Shown here: in pieces, positions 7,626 through 17,404 of the stretch
How the letters are laid out: the number at the start of each line of letters is the position of its first letter
Position numbering within the stretch: position 1 is the first letter of the stretch
DNA from: Mycolicibacterium bacteremicum
Lineage (GTDB): Bacteria > Actinomycetota > Actinomycetes > Mycobacteriales > Mycobacteriaceae
DNA length: 64,000 nucleotides
NCBI RefSeq assembly: GCF_002086115.1
Contig: NZ_MVHJ01000007.1
Coordinates: 62,001 to 126,000, forward strand
Reading direction: 5' to 3'
The notes under the pieces: model-generated
Told to the model about the DNA's origin: nothing
Seen by the model: only the letters and a program-made list of their open reading frames with translations
The model's database searches: none
Made by a program: the position numbers and the translations under genes

Positions 7626-8771
7626 ATGAGTAATGACGTTGCCATCATCGGAGTCGGCATCCACCCGTTCGGCCGGTTCGACAAGACCGCCATGGAGATG
7701 GGTGCCGAGGCCATCCAGGGCGCGTTGACCGATGCGGGTCTGGAGTGGAAGGACATCCAGTTCGGTTTCGGCGGCAGCTATGAGGTGTCCAACCCCGATG
7801 CCGTGACCCGGCTGGTGGGCCTGACCGGCATCACCTTCACCAACGTGTTCAACGCCTGTGCCACCTCCGCCTCGGCGATCCAACAGACCGCCGACACCAT
7901 CCGGCTGGGCAAGTACGACATCGGCATCGCCATCGGCCTGGACAAGCATCCGCGGGGCGCCTTCACCGACGATCCGGCCAAGCTCGCGCTGCCGCAGTGG
8001 TACGCCAACAACGGCCAGTTCGTCACCACCAAGTTCTTCGGGATGAAGGCCAACCACTACATCCACAAGCACGGCATCTCGGAGGAGACGCTGGCCCGGG
8101 TGGCCAACAAGAACTTCCGCAACGGCGAGCTGAACCCGAATGCGTTCCGTCGCAAGGAGATCTCCGTCGAGGAGATCATGGCCTCACCGGTGCTGAACTA
8201 CCCGTTGCGCCAATACATGTTCTGCGCTCCGGACGAGGGTGCCGCCGCGGTCATCATGTGCCGCGCCGACATCGCGCACAAATACACCGACAAGCCCGTT
8301 TTCGTCCGTGCCAGCGAGATCCGCACCCGGACCTTCGGTGCCTACGAGGTGCATGCCACCTCCGCCCCGTTGGACGAGGATCCCTCGCCCACGGTGTTCG
8401 CCGCCAAGGCCGCCTACGAGGCCGCCGGTATCGGGCCCGAGGACGTCGATATCGCGCAGTTGCAGGACACCGACGCCGGTGCCGAGGTCATCCACATGGC
8501 CGAGACCGGGCTGTGCGCCGACGGCGAGCAGGAGAAGATGCTGATCGACGGTGCGACCGAGATCACCGGATCGATCCCGGTCAACACCGACGGCGGCCTG
8601 ATCGCCAACGGTGAGCCGATCGGTGCCTCGGGCCTGCGGCAGATGCACGAGCTGGTGCGCCAGCTGCGCGGCGAGGCGGGGGAGCGGCAGGTTCCGAACA
8701 GCCCGCGGGTCGGCTTGGCACAGGTGTACGGCGCACCCGGCACCGCTTCGGCAACAATCCTCTCGCTGTAG
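7626..8771 (+). CDS. Thiolase-fold lipid-transfer protein (Ltp2-like aldolase or thiolase)
   Basis: A 381-aa SCP-x-type thiolase-fold protein. The nucleophile-site motif NACATSASAI keeps its cysteine. However, the usual GHPxG histidine is replaced by glutamate (NGEPIGASG), and the C-terminal second cysteine site reads VYGAPGT, with tyrosine instead of cysteine. That pattern argues against ordinary thiolysis. With the DUF35 gene 41 bases upstream, it suggests a retro-aldolase of the Ltp2 kind that cuts a beta-hydroxyacyl-CoA side chain. The family assignment is firm; the aldolase reading is inference. Confidence 0.85.
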   Translation: MSNDVAIIGVGIHPFGRFDKTAMEMGAEAIQGALTDAGLEWKDIQFGFGGSYEVSNPDAVTRLVGLTGITFTNVFNACATSASAIQQTADTIRLGKYDIGIAIGLDKHPRGAFTDDPAKLALPQWYANNGQFVTTKFFGMKANHYIHKHGISEETLARVANKNFRNGELNPNAFRRKEISVEEIMASPVLNYPLRQYMFCAPDEGAAAVIMCRADIAHKYTDKPVFVRASEIRTRTFGAYEVHATSAPLDEDPSPTVFAAKAAYEAAGIGPEDVDIAQLQDTDAGAEVIHMAETGLCADGEQEKMLIDGATEITGSIPVNTDGGLIANGEPIGASGLRQMHELVRQLRGEAGERQVPNSPRVGLAQVYGAPGTASATILSL

Positions 8772-8817
8772 GTGCCCCGCCCGGTAACGCCGTTCTCCGA
8801 GGAATAGAGTGCGAATC

Positions 8818-9723
8818 ATGGCTGATAACCCGGACTTCCGCTTCGTCACCTACGAAACCCTCGACGAGGGCACCATCGCCCGGATCATGTTGAACCGGGC
8901 CGAAGCTCGCAACGCGCAGAACCGCGGCATGCTCGTCGAACTGCACGAGGCGTTCCTACGTGCCGAGGCCGATGACACGGTACGGGTGGTGATCCTCGGT
9001 GGGCATGGCCCGATGTTCTCGGCCGGCCACGACGTCGGGTCCAAGGTCCAGCTCGGCGAGTACTCACCCGGCCCGAACCAGCATCCGAGCTTCACCGTCA
9101 ACGGTGGCACCCGCGAGGGTGCGGAGAAGTTGATGCTGCAGGAGTGGCATCACTACTTCGAGAACACCCGGCGCTGGCGCAATCTGCGCAAGATCACCAT
9201 CGCCTCGGTGCACGGTGACGTCTACGCCGCCGCGCTGATGCTGATGTGGTCCTGCGATCTGATCGTGGCGGCGGACAACACCCGGTTCACCGATGTGGTC
9301 GGGACCCGGCTCGGCATGTGCGGCGTGGAGTATTTCGCGCACCCCTGGGAGTTCGGTGCCCGCAAGACCAAGGAGCTCATGTTGACCGGGGACACCCTCT
9401 CGGTCGAGGAGGGCCACGCCCTCGGCATGGTCTCCAAGATCTTCCCGGCCGACGAACTCGCCGACAAGACCGTCGAATTCGCCCGCCGCATCGCCAAGGT
9501 GCCCACCATGGCCGCGCTGCTGATCAAGGAATCGGTGAATCAGACCCAGGACAACCAGGGTTTCTACAACTCCCTGAACGCGTGCTTCACCATGCATCAG
9601 CTCAACCACAGCCACTGGTCGCAGGTGCACGAGAACGGCTTCCCGGTCGGGCTGGCCGAGGACGGCTTGGAGGACTGGCGCACCGCGGGCCCGCCGCAGG
9701 CCGCCGTGAAGGACCAGCCCTAG
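8818..9723 (+). CDS. Enoyl-CoA hydratase/isomerase family protein
   Basis: A 301-aa crotonase. ARIMLNRAEARNAQ and the oxyanion-hole stretch GHGPMFSAGHDVG are recognisable, as is VHGDVYAAALMLMWSCDLIVAADNTRF. The region between the two oxyanion segments is longer than in short hydratases, as in several mycobacterial EchA proteins. It probably hydrates or isomerises an enoyl-CoA. The ATG at 8818 is used; a GTG at 8809 with GAGGAA closer to it is an alternative. It is followed by a strong hairpin that ends the transcript. Confidence 0.87.
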   Translation: MADNPDFRFVTYETLDEGTIARIMLNRAEARNAQNRGMLVELHEAFLRAEADDTVRVVILGGHGPMFSAGHDVGSKVQLGEYSPGPNQHPSFTVNGGTREGAEKLMLQEWHHYFENTRRWRNLRKITIASVHGDVYAAALMLMWSCDLIVAADNTRFTDVVGTRLGMCGVEYFAHPWEFGARKTKELMLTGDTLSVEEGHALGMVSKIFPADELADKTVEFARRIAKVPTMAALLIKESVNQTQDNQGFYNSLNACFTMHQLNHSHWSQVHENGFPVGLAEDGLEDWRTAGPPQAAVKDQP

Positions 9724-9732
9724 TTTTCCTGT

Positions 9733-9785
9733 GTGATTTCGGTGAGGATACGTGCGGTCAGCGCACGTATCCTCACCGAAATCAC
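9733..9785. terminator. Bidirectional hairpin, perfect 24-bp stem
   Basis: Arms 9733-9756 and 9762-9785 are exact reverse complements with a five-base loop (GTCAG). The hairpin fills the gap between convergent genes and overlaps the last base of the minus-strand stop codon. There is no long T-run. It probably stops transcription from both sides, but a perfect stem of this length could also be a dispersed palindromic repeat. Confidence 0.75.
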
Positions 9786-11407
9786 TATGGGGTGGGGGCG
9801 GATTCGCCGGTGGCGGCGGTGAATCCGCTGCGGTAGCCGAATGTCATCGCGGGCCCGAGGGTGCCACCGGCGCCACCGTAGGCCTTCCCGGTCACGCCGG
9901 CCATCGCATTACCCGCCGCGAACAGCCCAGGAATCGGTTGACCGCTGACATGGAGTACCCGTCCGTCTCGGTCGGTGCGCGGCCCGCCCTTGGTGCCCAT
10001 CGCGCCGATCGCCACCGGCACGGCATAGAACGGCGCGGTGTCGAGCGGCCCGAGTGTCTGCAGCGCCGGTGAGGCGGCCGACGGGTCGCCCCAGTAGCCG
10101 TCGTATGCGCTTGCGCCGCGGTCGAAGTCGGGGTCACGCTCGTTCTCGACGTTCGCGTTCCACTGATCGACAGTCCGACGTAGTCCTTCGGTGTCGATGC
10201 CGGTCGCCGCGCCGAGATCGTCCAGAGTCGCCGACTTGTGGAACCAATCCGGCGCCTCGCCCCCGGGTTCGATGCCCAGGAACCCGTACCGCTTGAGGTG
10301 CTGATCGTCGAAGACGATCCACGCCGGGTCGTTGAGATATCCCGCGCGCGGGTCGAGATGGTGGAACGGGCCAGCCATCGAGTTGTACTCGCCGGCCTCG
10401 TTGAGGAATCGCTTGCCGGCCCGGTTGACGATGATGCTGCGCGGACGGGTGCGTTCCAGGCGCACGCTGCGGCTGCGCGGCCTACCGCCCAGGGTGTCGC
10501 CGGGGATCTGCACGATGGGCACCCACCAGGCTTCGCCCATGTTGGCCAGGTCGGCACCGTGCGCCATCGCCATCCGCAACCCGTCGCCGGTGTTGTTCGG
10601 CGGCGATACCGCGCCGCGCATCGGCCCGCGCAGGTAGGCATCCACAAGGTGTGGATCCCACTCGAACCCACCTGTCCCCAGGATGACCGCCTTGCGGGCC
10701 CGCACGCGGATGTCTGCGCCGCCGTGCTGGATCCGCACGCCGGTGATGCCCTCGGCGGATCCGTAGAGCTCGATCGCGCGCGCGTCGGTGACGGGTTCGA
10801 TACCGCGGTCGAGCAGTCCCTTGAGCAGCCCGGCGATCAGCGCGATGCCTGCCACGCAGTAGTCACCGTCGAGGTCGTCGACGGAGGCGTGGATGCGGGC
10901 CTTGGTCTCGGCATCGATGCCGACGTTGCTGAAGTCCACCGGGAAGGAGGTGATCCGGTCGTGCCAGTCGCCCAGGGTGGCGAGGTCGAACGGTCTGGCA
11001 TTGAGTGACCGGCCGCCGCCGGGCCGGCCGCCGGGCAGTTCGGGCTTGTAGTCCGGGAACCCCGCGGCGATCTCGAAGCGCAGGTCGCTGTGCTGTTCCA
11101 GGTAGTCCAGCATCACCGGCCCGGTGCGCACGAAGGTCTCGACCAGATCCCGGTCCATGGCCCCCAACGACTGTGCGGAAAGGTATCTCAGGGCATCCTC
11201 GACGGACAGTTCGGCGCCGTCGAGCCGGTTGTGGGCGGGAATCCAGACGATACCGCCGGAGACCGCGGTGGTACCGCCGACGGTGGGCGCCTTCTCGTAG
11301 ACGGCGACGTCGGCTCCGTTGGTGGCGGCGGTCAGGGCGGCCGACAGGCCGGCGCCCCCGGTGCCGAGTACGACGACGTCGACCTCGTGATCCCATGGGT
11401 CGGGCAC
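9785..11407 (-). CDS. FAD-dependent oxidoreductase, 3-ketosteroid dehydrogenase-like
   Basis: A 540-aa flavoprotein of the succinate dehydrogenase/KstD superfamily. VVVLGTGGAGLSAALTAA is the FAD site. The C-terminal [16 protein letters not shown] is close to the KstD signature that holds the flavin and an active-site tyrosine. These enzymes remove hydrogens next to a ring ketone, or reduce enones. Substrate is unknown. It starts at GTG with GGAAAGGA upstream and is followed by the IclR gene on its 5' side, so the two may be co-transcribed. Confidence 0.85.
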   Translation of the reverse strand: MPDPWDHEVDVVVLGTGGAGLSAALTAATNGADVAVYEKAPTVGGTTAVSGGIVWIPAHNRLDGAELSVEDALRYLSAQSLGAMDRDLVETFVRTGPVMLDYLEQHSDLRFEIAAGFPDYKPELPGGRPGGGRSLNARPFDLATLGDWHDRITSFPVDFSNVGIDAETKARIHASVDDLDGDYCVAGIALIAGLLKGLLDRGIEPVTDARAIELYGSAEGITGVRIQHGGADIRVRARKAVILGTGGFEWDPHLVDAYLRGPMRGAVSPPNNTGDGLRMAMAHGADLANMGEAWWVPIVQIPGDTLGGRPRSRSVRLERTRPRSIIVNRAGKRFLNEAGEYNSMAGPFHHLDPRAGYLNDPAWIVFDDQHLKRYGFLGIEPGGEAPDWFHKSATLDDLGAATGIDTEGLRRTVDQWNANVENERDPDFDRGASAYDGYWGDPSAASPALQTLGPLDTAPFYAVPVAIGAMGTKGGPRTDRDGRVLHVSGQPIPGLFAAGNAMAGVTGKAYGGAGGTLGPAMTFGYRSGFTAATGESAPTP

Positions 11408-11427
11408 GGGCTCAGTCCTTTCCGTTG

Positions 11428-12150
11428 TCAGCCGAGAATCTCGGACAGTTGCTTAGCCGCGCGGATGACGGCATCGCGACCGGTGAGGACGACATCCTCA
11501 CGGTGGGAGATCAGGTTGATGCAGGTCGGTGGGGAGGGCGGCCGGCGCCGGACCGGGACGGCCAGGCCGTAGGTGTCGGGCTCGATCTCGCCGTGGGTGA
11601 TCACCCAACCCTGATCGCGGGCCCGGCGGACCAGTTCGCGCTCGCCGGGCCGCGGCGGCATGCTCGACAACAGGGCAATTCCGGCGGCGCCGCGCTCCAG
11701 CGGGTGGCGGCTGCCCTCGTGGAAGGACAGTTGGTAGAACACCAGCGTCGGCACGATCACCGCGATCGCGACCTGTTGATCACCCTCGGCGACCAGCAGG
11801 GAGACGGTGGTGCCCAGATCGTCGGCGAGCAAGCGCAACGTCGGCAGCGCGAGTTGGCGGACATTGTTGTCGAAGGATGCGCCCAACACCGCCAGAGCGG
11901 CGGCAGGCCGGTAGCGGCCATCCTCGCCCTTGGTGATGAACCGGGCCTGCGCCAGGGTGCTGAGCAGTCGGTAGGCGATGGTCCGGTGCACCCCGACGTA
12001 ATCGGCGACCTCCGCCGCGGTGATTCCCGCGGGTGCGCTCGACACCGCCTGGAGGGCGGAAAGTCCGCGGGCCAGCGTCTGTGAACCGGCCGCCGGCCGG
12101 TCGGTGAATTCGCGTCCCGGGCTTGTCGCGGGTCCCTTGACAGACGTCAT
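11428..12150 (-). CDS. IclR-family transcriptional regulator
   Basis: A 240-aa regulator. The N-terminal winged helix-turn-helix (GLSALQAVSSAPAGITAAEVAD ... RTIAYRLLSTL) is followed by an effector-binding domain (LADDLGTTVSLLVAEGDQQVAIAV). IclR proteins often control aromatic catabolism. This one is divergent from the ring-cleavage operon with an inverted repeat between them, so it is the likely regulator of that operon and of the KstD-like gene behind it. Confidence 0.9.
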   Translation of the reverse strand: MTSVKGPATSPGREFTDRPAAGSQTLARGLSALQAVSSAPAGITAAEVADYVGVHRTIAYRLLSTLAQARFITKGEDGRYRPAAALAVLGASFDNNVRQLALPTLRLLADDLGTTVSLLVAEGDQQVAIAVIVPTLVFYQLSFHEGSRHPLERGAAGIALLSSMPPRPGERELVRRARDQGWVITHGEIEPDTYGLAVPVRRRPPSPPTCINLISHREDVVLTGRDAVIRAAKQLSEILG

Positions 12151-12176
12151 CGCGAGAGTGATGCTCTATAGATAGT

Positions 12177-12190
12177 GCACATAGATGTGC
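12177..12190. promoter_or_regulatory. Inverted repeat GCACAT-AG-ATGTGC, probable IclR operator
   Basis: A perfect 6-2-6 palindrome 27 bases upstream of the IclR start and 74 bases upstream of the hydrolase start. Position between divergent genes suggests autoregulation and control of the ring-cleavage operon. Confidence 0.65.
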
Positions 12191-12263
12191 GATTTTAGCA
12201 CAGATGATTGCGCGAAAGCGAGAATGGGATTTCCGGAAGGGGCCCACGACAACGGGGAGAGGC

Positions 12264-13139
12264 ATGGCGGTGCGGCCGGAACACGAAAGTGTCTGGAGCG
12301 ATCTTCAGGGTGTGGCGTTCTCGCAGGGCTACCTGGACGCGGGTGGCGTGCGGACCCGGTATCTGCATGCAGGAGAACGGGATAAGCCCACGCTGGTGCT
12401 GCTGCACGGCTCCGGCGGGCATGCCGAGGCGTATGTGCGCAATCTGGAGGCGCATGCCGAGCACTTCTCCACCTGGTCGATCGACATGCTGGGGCACGGC
12501 TATACCGACAAGCCCGGCCACCCGCTGGAGGTGAGTCACTACGTCGATCATCTGCTCGCCGTGTTCGACGCGATCGGCGTCGACCGCGTGCATCTGTCGG
12601 GTGAGTCGCTGGGCGGTTGGGTCGCCGCGCGGGCGGCGTCCGATCATCCCGACCGGATCGAACGGCTGGTCCTCAACACCGCCGGGGGGTCGCAGGCCGA
12701 TCCGGAGGTGATGAAGCGCATCATCTCACTGTCCATGGCGGCCGCGGAGAACCCGGACTGGGATACCGTGCAGGCCCGCATCAAGTGGCTGATGGCCGAC
12801 AAGTCCAAGGGTTACGACGATATCGTCGCCAGCCGTCAGAAGGTCTACCAGCAACCGGGTTTCGTCTCGGCGATGAGCGACATCATGGCGCTGCAGGATC
12901 CCGAGATCCGGGCGCGCAACCTGCTGGGGCCCGCGGAGTACGGCGCCATCACCGCGCCCACCATGGTGCTGTGGACCAGCGATGACCCCACCGCCGATGT
13001 GAGTGCGGGCCGGCGCATCTCGGAGATGATCCCCGGCGCCCGCTTCGAGGTGATGCCCGACTGCGGGCACTGGCCCCAGTACGAGGATCCCAAGACGTTC
13101 AACCAGTTGCACATCGACTTCCTGCTGGGGCGATCGTGA
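12264..13139 (+). CDS. Alpha/beta hydrolase, meta-cleavage product hydrolase-like
   Basis: A 291-aa alpha/beta hydrolase. [12 protein letters not shown] gives the oxyanion region, GESLGGW the nucleophile serine (about residue 112), WTSDDP the acid and [11 protein letters not shown] the histidine. The layout matches MhpC/BphD/HsaD enzymes that cut the C-C bond of the ring-opened product. It heads the operon with an MhpA-like hydroxylase and an MhpB-like dioxygenase, which fits. The ATG at 12264 follows GGGGAGAGG. It overlaps the next gene by GTGA. Confidence 0.85.
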   Translation: MAVRPEHESVWSDLQGVAFSQGYLDAGGVRTRYLHAGERDKPTLVLLHGSGGHAEAYVRNLEAHAEHFSTWSIDMLGHGYTDKPGHPLEVSHYVDHLLAVFDAIGVDRVHLSGESLGGWVAARAASDHPDRIERLVLNTAGGSQADPEVMKRIISLSMAAAENPDWDTVQARIKWLMADKSKGYDDIVASRQKVYQQPGFVSAMSDIMALQDPEIRARNLLGPAEYGAITAPTMVLWTSDDPTADVSAGRRISEMIPGARFEVMPDCGHWPQYEDPKTFNQLHIDFLLGRS

Positions 13140-14788
13140 CCGACACCGACGTCCTGATCGTCGGCGCCGGGCCGGTCGGCCTGACGCTGGCCAACATCCT
13201 GGGCCAGCAGGGGGTTTCGACGCTGGTGGTCGAGGACCGCGACACGCTGATCGACTACCCGCGCGGCGTCGGCCTCGACGACGAGTCGCTGCGGACCTTC
13301 CAGTCGATCGGACTGGTGCAGGAGATCCTGCCGCACACCGTGCCGAACCAGATCCTGCGCTTCTATGACGCCAAGCGGGAACTGCTGGCCGAGATGGCAC
13401 CCCCGGACGCCCGCTTCGGCTGGCCCAAACGCAACGGTTTCGTCCAGCCACTGGTCGATGCCGAATTGCTGCGCGGCCTCGACCGGTTCGCCCATGTGCA
13501 GGTGCGGTGGAGCACCCGGATGCAGAACTGTGCCGTCGACGACGACGGGGTCACGGTCGAGGTGGTGTCCGCCGGTGCCACCGAGTCCGTGCGGGCGCGG
13601 TACGTGGTGGGCTGCGACGGTGGGCGCAGTGCGACACGGCATCTGATGGGGGTGTCCTTCGAGGGCACCACCTCGGCCACCCGCTGGCTGGTGGTCGATC
13701 TGGCCAATGACCCGCTCGGGCATCCCAACAGCGAGGTCGGCGCCGACCCGGACCGACCCTACGCCTCGATCTCGATCGCGCACGGCATCCGCCGCTTCGA
13801 GTTCATGATCCACGCCCACGAGACCGACGAGCAGGTCGAGCAACCGGCGTTCATCGAGCGCATGCTGGCCCCGTTCGTCCCGCACCCCGACCGGGTCGAC
13901 ATCATCCGGCATCGCGTCTACACCCACCATTCCCGCATCGCCGGATCGTTCCGGAAGGGTCGGCTGCTGCTCGGCGGGGACGCCGCCCACCTGATGCCGG
14001 TGTGGCAGGGGCAGGGGTACAACAGCGGCATCCGCGACGCCGCCAACCTCGGCTGGAAACTGGCCGCCGTCGTCAACGGACAGGCCGATGACGCGTTGCT
14101 GGACAGCTACGATGCCGAACGGCGCAAGCACGCACGCGCCATGATCGACCTGTCCACGCTGGTGGGCCGGGTCATCTCACCCACCAACCGCCACGTGGCC
14201 ACCCTGCGGGACAGGGTGATCCGCGCCGCGTCGGTGGTTCCCACCCTCAAGCGCTATGTGCTGGAGATGCGCTTCAAGCCGATGCCGCGTTATGACACCG
14301 GTGCGGTGGTGCACAACGAGTCCGCCTCGGCGGTGCCGCCGGCGGGCACGCTGTTCATCCAGCCGGCCGTCGACACCCGGGTGGCCCAGAACGTGCTGCT
14401 CGACGAGATCCTGGGCACCGGATTCGCCGTGCTGGCCTGGAACAACAACCCGCGTGCGCTGCTGAGCGTTGACACCTACACCCGATGGAAGACGTTGGGT
14501 GCCAGCTTCATCGAGGCGCGACCGAACACCCAGCTGCATTGGTCCGGCCACGATGACCCGGGTGTCACGATCGTGGGTGACCGCACCGGCGCGCTGAAGA
14601 AGTTCTTCGACGCCCACACCGAGTCGGTGCTGTTCCTGCGGCCCGACCGGTGCATCGCCGCCGCCTGCATCGCCCAGCTCTGCGATGACACCAGCGCCCA
14701 GCTGTTCGGCGTCCTGCATCTCACCGGGGGAGGTGAAGCCGATGTCGCGCGTCGCCCTGTGCTGCATGTCGCACAGCCCCCTGCTTAA
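13136..14788 (+). CDS. mhpA: MhpA-type FAD-dependent aromatic hydroxylase
   Basis: A 550-aa class A flavoprotein monooxygenase. [17 protein letters not shown] is the first FAD motif, CDGGRSATR the DG motif and [19 protein letters not shown] the second FAD motif. Overall it resembles 3-(3-hydroxyphenyl)propionate hydroxylase, which makes a catechol from a phenol. The dioxygenase that follows supports ring hydroxylation before meta cleavage. The real substrate may be larger than phenylpropionate. It starts at GTG and its last 47 bases overlap the dioxygenase gene. Confidence 0.85.
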   Translation: MTDTDVLIVGAGPVGLTLANILGQQGVSTLVVEDRDTLIDYPRGVGLDDESLRTFQSIGLVQEILPHTVPNQILRFYDAKRELLAEMAPPDARFGWPKRNGFVQPLVDAELLRGLDRFAHVQVRWSTRMQNCAVDDDGVTVEVVSAGATESVRARYVVGCDGGRSATRHLMGVSFEGTTSATRWLVVDLANDPLGHPNSEVGADPDRPYASISIAHGIRRFEFMIHAHETDEQVEQPAFIERMLAPFVPHPDRVDIIRHRVYTHHSRIAGSFRKGRLLLGGDAAHLMPVWQGQGYNSGIRDAANLGWKLAAVVNGQADDALLDSYDAERRKHARAMIDLSTLVGRVISPTNRHVATLRDRVIRAASVVPTLKRYVLEMRFKPMPRYDTGAVVHNESASAVPPAGTLFIQPAVDTRVAQNVLLDEILGTGFAVLAWNNNPRALLSVDTYTRWKTLGASFIEARPNTQLHWSGHDDPGVTIVGDRTGALKKFFDAHTESVLFLRPDRCIAAACIAQLCDDTSAQLFGVLHLTGGGEADVARRPVLHVAQPPA

Positions 14789-15680
14789 CCTGCCCGGACC
14801 GTCTGCGGATCTGCTACAGGACATCACCGCGCAGTTGCAGACCGCGACGGCCTTCGTACGCGACTTCGACCCGGAACTGGTCGTGGTGTTCTCACCCGAT
14901 CACTACAACGGTTTCTTCTACCGGCTGATGCCGCCGTTCTGCATCGGCACCGCAGCCACCGGCGTCGGCGACTACGGCACCCGGTCGGGCCCGCTCGACG
15001 TCGCCGCCGACACCGCGACCGCGATGGCAACCGCGGCGTGGGATGCCGGTGTCGACGTGTCGCTCTCGGCGGCAATGGATGTCGACCATGGCACCGTGCA
15101 GCCGTTGGACACCCTGTTCGGTGACCGGACACCGCCGATCGTGCCGGTGTTCATCAACTCGGTGGCCACTCCGCTGGGTCCGCTCAAGCGCGTCCGGGCC
15201 CTTGGCACCGCCATCGGCGACTACCTCGCCGGTGTGGACAAGCGCGTGTTGTTGCTGGGTTCGGGCGGCCTGTCCCATGATCCGCCGGTGCCCACGCTGG
15301 CGACCGCACCGCCGGCCGCGCTGGACCGGATCGTCGGCGGCGCACCGATGAGTGCCGACGCGCGGGCGGCACGCCAGGACGCGGTGATCGCCGCGGCCCA
15401 TGCCTTCGCCCATGGCGACAGCCCGTTGCAACCGCTCAACCCGGATTGGGATCACGCCTTCCTGGATCTGCTGGACAACGACCGGCTGGCCGAGGTGGAC
15501 GGCTGGCGCAACGAATGGATCGCCGCCGAGGCAGGCAACTCCGCGCACGAGGTGCGCACCTGGGTGGCGGCCTTCGCCGCCCTGTCCGCACTCGGCGCGT
15601 ACAAGACCGAGCAGCGCTACTACCGCGCGGCTCCAGAACTGATCGCGGGCTTCGCGATCCGGACGGCGGTACTTTCATGA
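14742..15680 (+). CDS. mhpB: MhpB-type extradiol catechol dioxygenase (LigB superfamily)
   Basis: A 312-aa type III extradiol dioxygenase. [28 protein letters not shown] and [15 protein letters not shown] hold the expected iron-binding and catalytic histidines of 2,3-dihydroxyphenylpropionate 1,2-dioxygenase. It should open the catechol ring beside the hydroxyls using Fe(II) and oxygen. The ATG at 14742 has GGGGGAGGTG upstream, inside the hydroxylase gene. The stop overlaps the next start by ATGA. It is a different fold family from HsaC of steroid degradation. Confidence 0.9.
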   Translation: MSRVALCCMSHSPLLNLPGPSADLLQDITAQLQTATAFVRDFDPELVVVFSPDHYNGFFYRLMPPFCIGTAATGVGDYGTRSGPLDVAADTATAMATAAWDAGVDVSLSAAMDVDHGTVQPLDTLFGDRTPPIVPVFINSVATPLGPLKRVRALGTAIGDYLAGVDKRVLLLGSGGLSHDPPVPTLATAPPAALDRIVGGAPMSADARAARQDAVIAAAHAFAHGDSPLQPLNPDWDHAFLDLLDNDRLAEVDGWRNEWIAAEAGNSAHEVRTWVAAFAALSALGAYKTEQRYYRAAPELIAGFAIRTAVLS

Positions 15681-17404
15681 GTGAGTCCACAGCCCGGTTC
15701 GACCACACCGTCGACGTCCTGGTCGTCGGCTCCGGCGGTGGCGGCCTGACGGCGGCGTTGAAGGCCACCGCGAACGGACTCGACACCCTGGTGGTGGAGA
15801 AATCCGCCAAGTTCGGCGGTTCGACCGCACTGTCCGGTGGCGGTATCTGGGTGCCCGGGGCACCCGCGCAGCGCCGCGCCGGCTACACCCCCGACCCCGA
15901 CGGTGTCTTCGAATACCTCAGGACCATCACCGACGGTCTGGTCAGCGACGCCCGGCTGCGCACCTACGTCGACATGGCGCCGGAGATGATGGACTTCCTG
16001 GAGCGCTGCAGCGACTGGTTCGAGTTCGTCTGGAAGCCCGGTTACGCCGACTACTACCCGGAACTGCCCGGTGGTTCCGAGCGCGGCAGCACCATCAACG
16101 TCCCGGAGATCGACCTGCGCGCACTCGGCGCGGAGGAGCAGAACATGCTCGCCCCGCTGGCGCTGGCGCCCAGGGGGATCTGGTTCGCGCCCAAGGACCT
16201 TCGGTTGTTCTACCAGGTGCGGCAGAACTGGCGTGGCAAGGCCGTGCTGGTCAAGCTGATCTGGCGGATGTTCCGGGCCCGGGTGTTCGGGGACCGGATG
16301 GCCGCCATCGGGCAGTCGTTGATGGCCCGGATGCGCCTGGCACTGGCCGAACACGACATCCCGCTGTGGTTGTCGGCGCCGATGACCGAGCTGATCACCG
16401 AGGTGGACGGCCGCGTGGTGGGTGCGGTCGTCGAACGCGACGGCACGCCGGTACGCATCGCGGCCCGCGGCGGCGTCGTGCTGGCCACCGGTGGCTTCGA
16501 TCACGACATCCAGTGGCGCCGTCAGTATCTGCCGCTGTTGGAGAAGGACTGGAGCTTCGGCAACCCGGCAGCGCTGGGTGACGGGATCCGGGCCGGTGAG
16601 AAGGTGGGCGCGGCAACCGATCTGCTCGACGAGGCCTGGTGGTTCCCGGCCATGTGCTGGCCGGACGGCCGGTTGCAGTTCATGCTCAACGAGCGGATGA
16701 TGCCGGCCCAGTTCGTGGTCAACGGAGCCGGCGTGCGGTTCATCAACGAGGCGGCGCCCTACATGGACTTCGCGCACGCCATGATCGAGGGGCAGCAATC
16801 GGGAGTCACCCACGTCCCGTGCTGGCTGGTGACCGATATCAAGTCCTTCCACCGCTATGTGGTCGGCGGGCACCTGCCGATCCCGAAGGTGCCGTTCGCG
16901 CCGGTGCCGACCGGCCGAAAGATCCCGCAGGCCTGGCTGGATTCCGGCATCGTGGTGGCCGCCGACAGTTACGAGGAGTTGGCCGTCAAGATCGGAGTGC
17001 CACCGCAGGCGTTGCGCGACACCGCCGTCCGGTTCAACACCCTGGCCGCCACCGGACACGACGACGACTTCAACCGCGGTGACAGCGCGTACGACAACTA
17101 CTACGGCGACCCGACGCTGCCCAACCCGAATCTCGCGCCGCTGGGCAAGCCGCCCTATCTGGCGTTCCAGATCATCCTCGGCGACCTGGGCACCTCGGGC
17201 GGGTTGGTCACCGACGAGCACGCCCGGGTGCTGGGTGAGGACGGCGGCGTCATCGCCGGCCTCTATGCCACCGGTAATACCTCGGCGGCGGTCATGGGTC
17301 GCAGCTACGCCGGCGCCGGCGCCACCATCGGACCCGCCATGACGTTCGGCTACGTTGCGGCACAACACATATCTGAGAATTCCAAGAGAGAGGTAACCGC
17401 ATGA
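15677..17404 (+). CDS. FAD-binding dehydrogenase, 3-ketosteroid dehydrogenase-like
   Basis: A 575-aa flavoprotein. [21 protein letters not shown] is the FAD site, [17 protein letters not shown] the second, and [17 protein letters not shown] the C-terminal signature. It is the second KstD-like protein of the window and clearly a diverged paralog of the one at 9785. Its place inside the ring-cleavage operon suggests it desaturates a ring next to a ketone to prepare aromatisation. The ATG at 15677 overlaps the dioxygenase stop, and its own stop overlaps the next gene. Confidence 0.87.
   Translation: MSESTARFDHTVDVLVVGSGGGGLTAALKATANGLDTLVVEKSAKFGGSTALSGGGIWVPGAPAQRRAGYTPDPDGVFEYLRTITDGLVSDARLRTYVDMAPEMMDFLERCSDWFEFVWKPGYADYYPELPGGSERGSTINVPEIDLRALGAEEQNMLAPLALAPRGIWFAPKDLRLFYQVRQNWRGKAVLVKLIWRMFRARVFGDRMAAIGQSLMARMRLALAEHDIPLWLSAPMTELITEVDGRVVGAVVERDGTPVRIAARGGVVLATGGFDHDIQWRRQYLPLLEKDWSFGNPAALGDGIRAGEKVGAATDLLDEAWWFPAMCWPDGRLQFMLNERMMPAQFVVNGAGVRFINEAAPYMDFAHAMIEGQQSGVTHVPCWLVTDIKSFHRYVVGGHLPIPKVPFAPVPTGRKIPQAWLDSGIVVAADSYEELAVKIGVPPQALRDTAVRFNTLAATGHDDDFNRGDSAYDNYYGDPTLPNPNLAPLGKPPYLAFQIILGDLGTSGGLVTDEHARVLGEDGGVIAGLYATGNTSAAVMGRSYAGAGATIGPAMTFGYVAAQHISENSKREVTA

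Noticed and set aside
15446..15676. An upstream extension of the KstD-like gene
   Set aside because: It reads the dioxygenase gene in another frame; the ATG at 15677 is coupled to the dioxygenase stop and starts a normal FAD protein.
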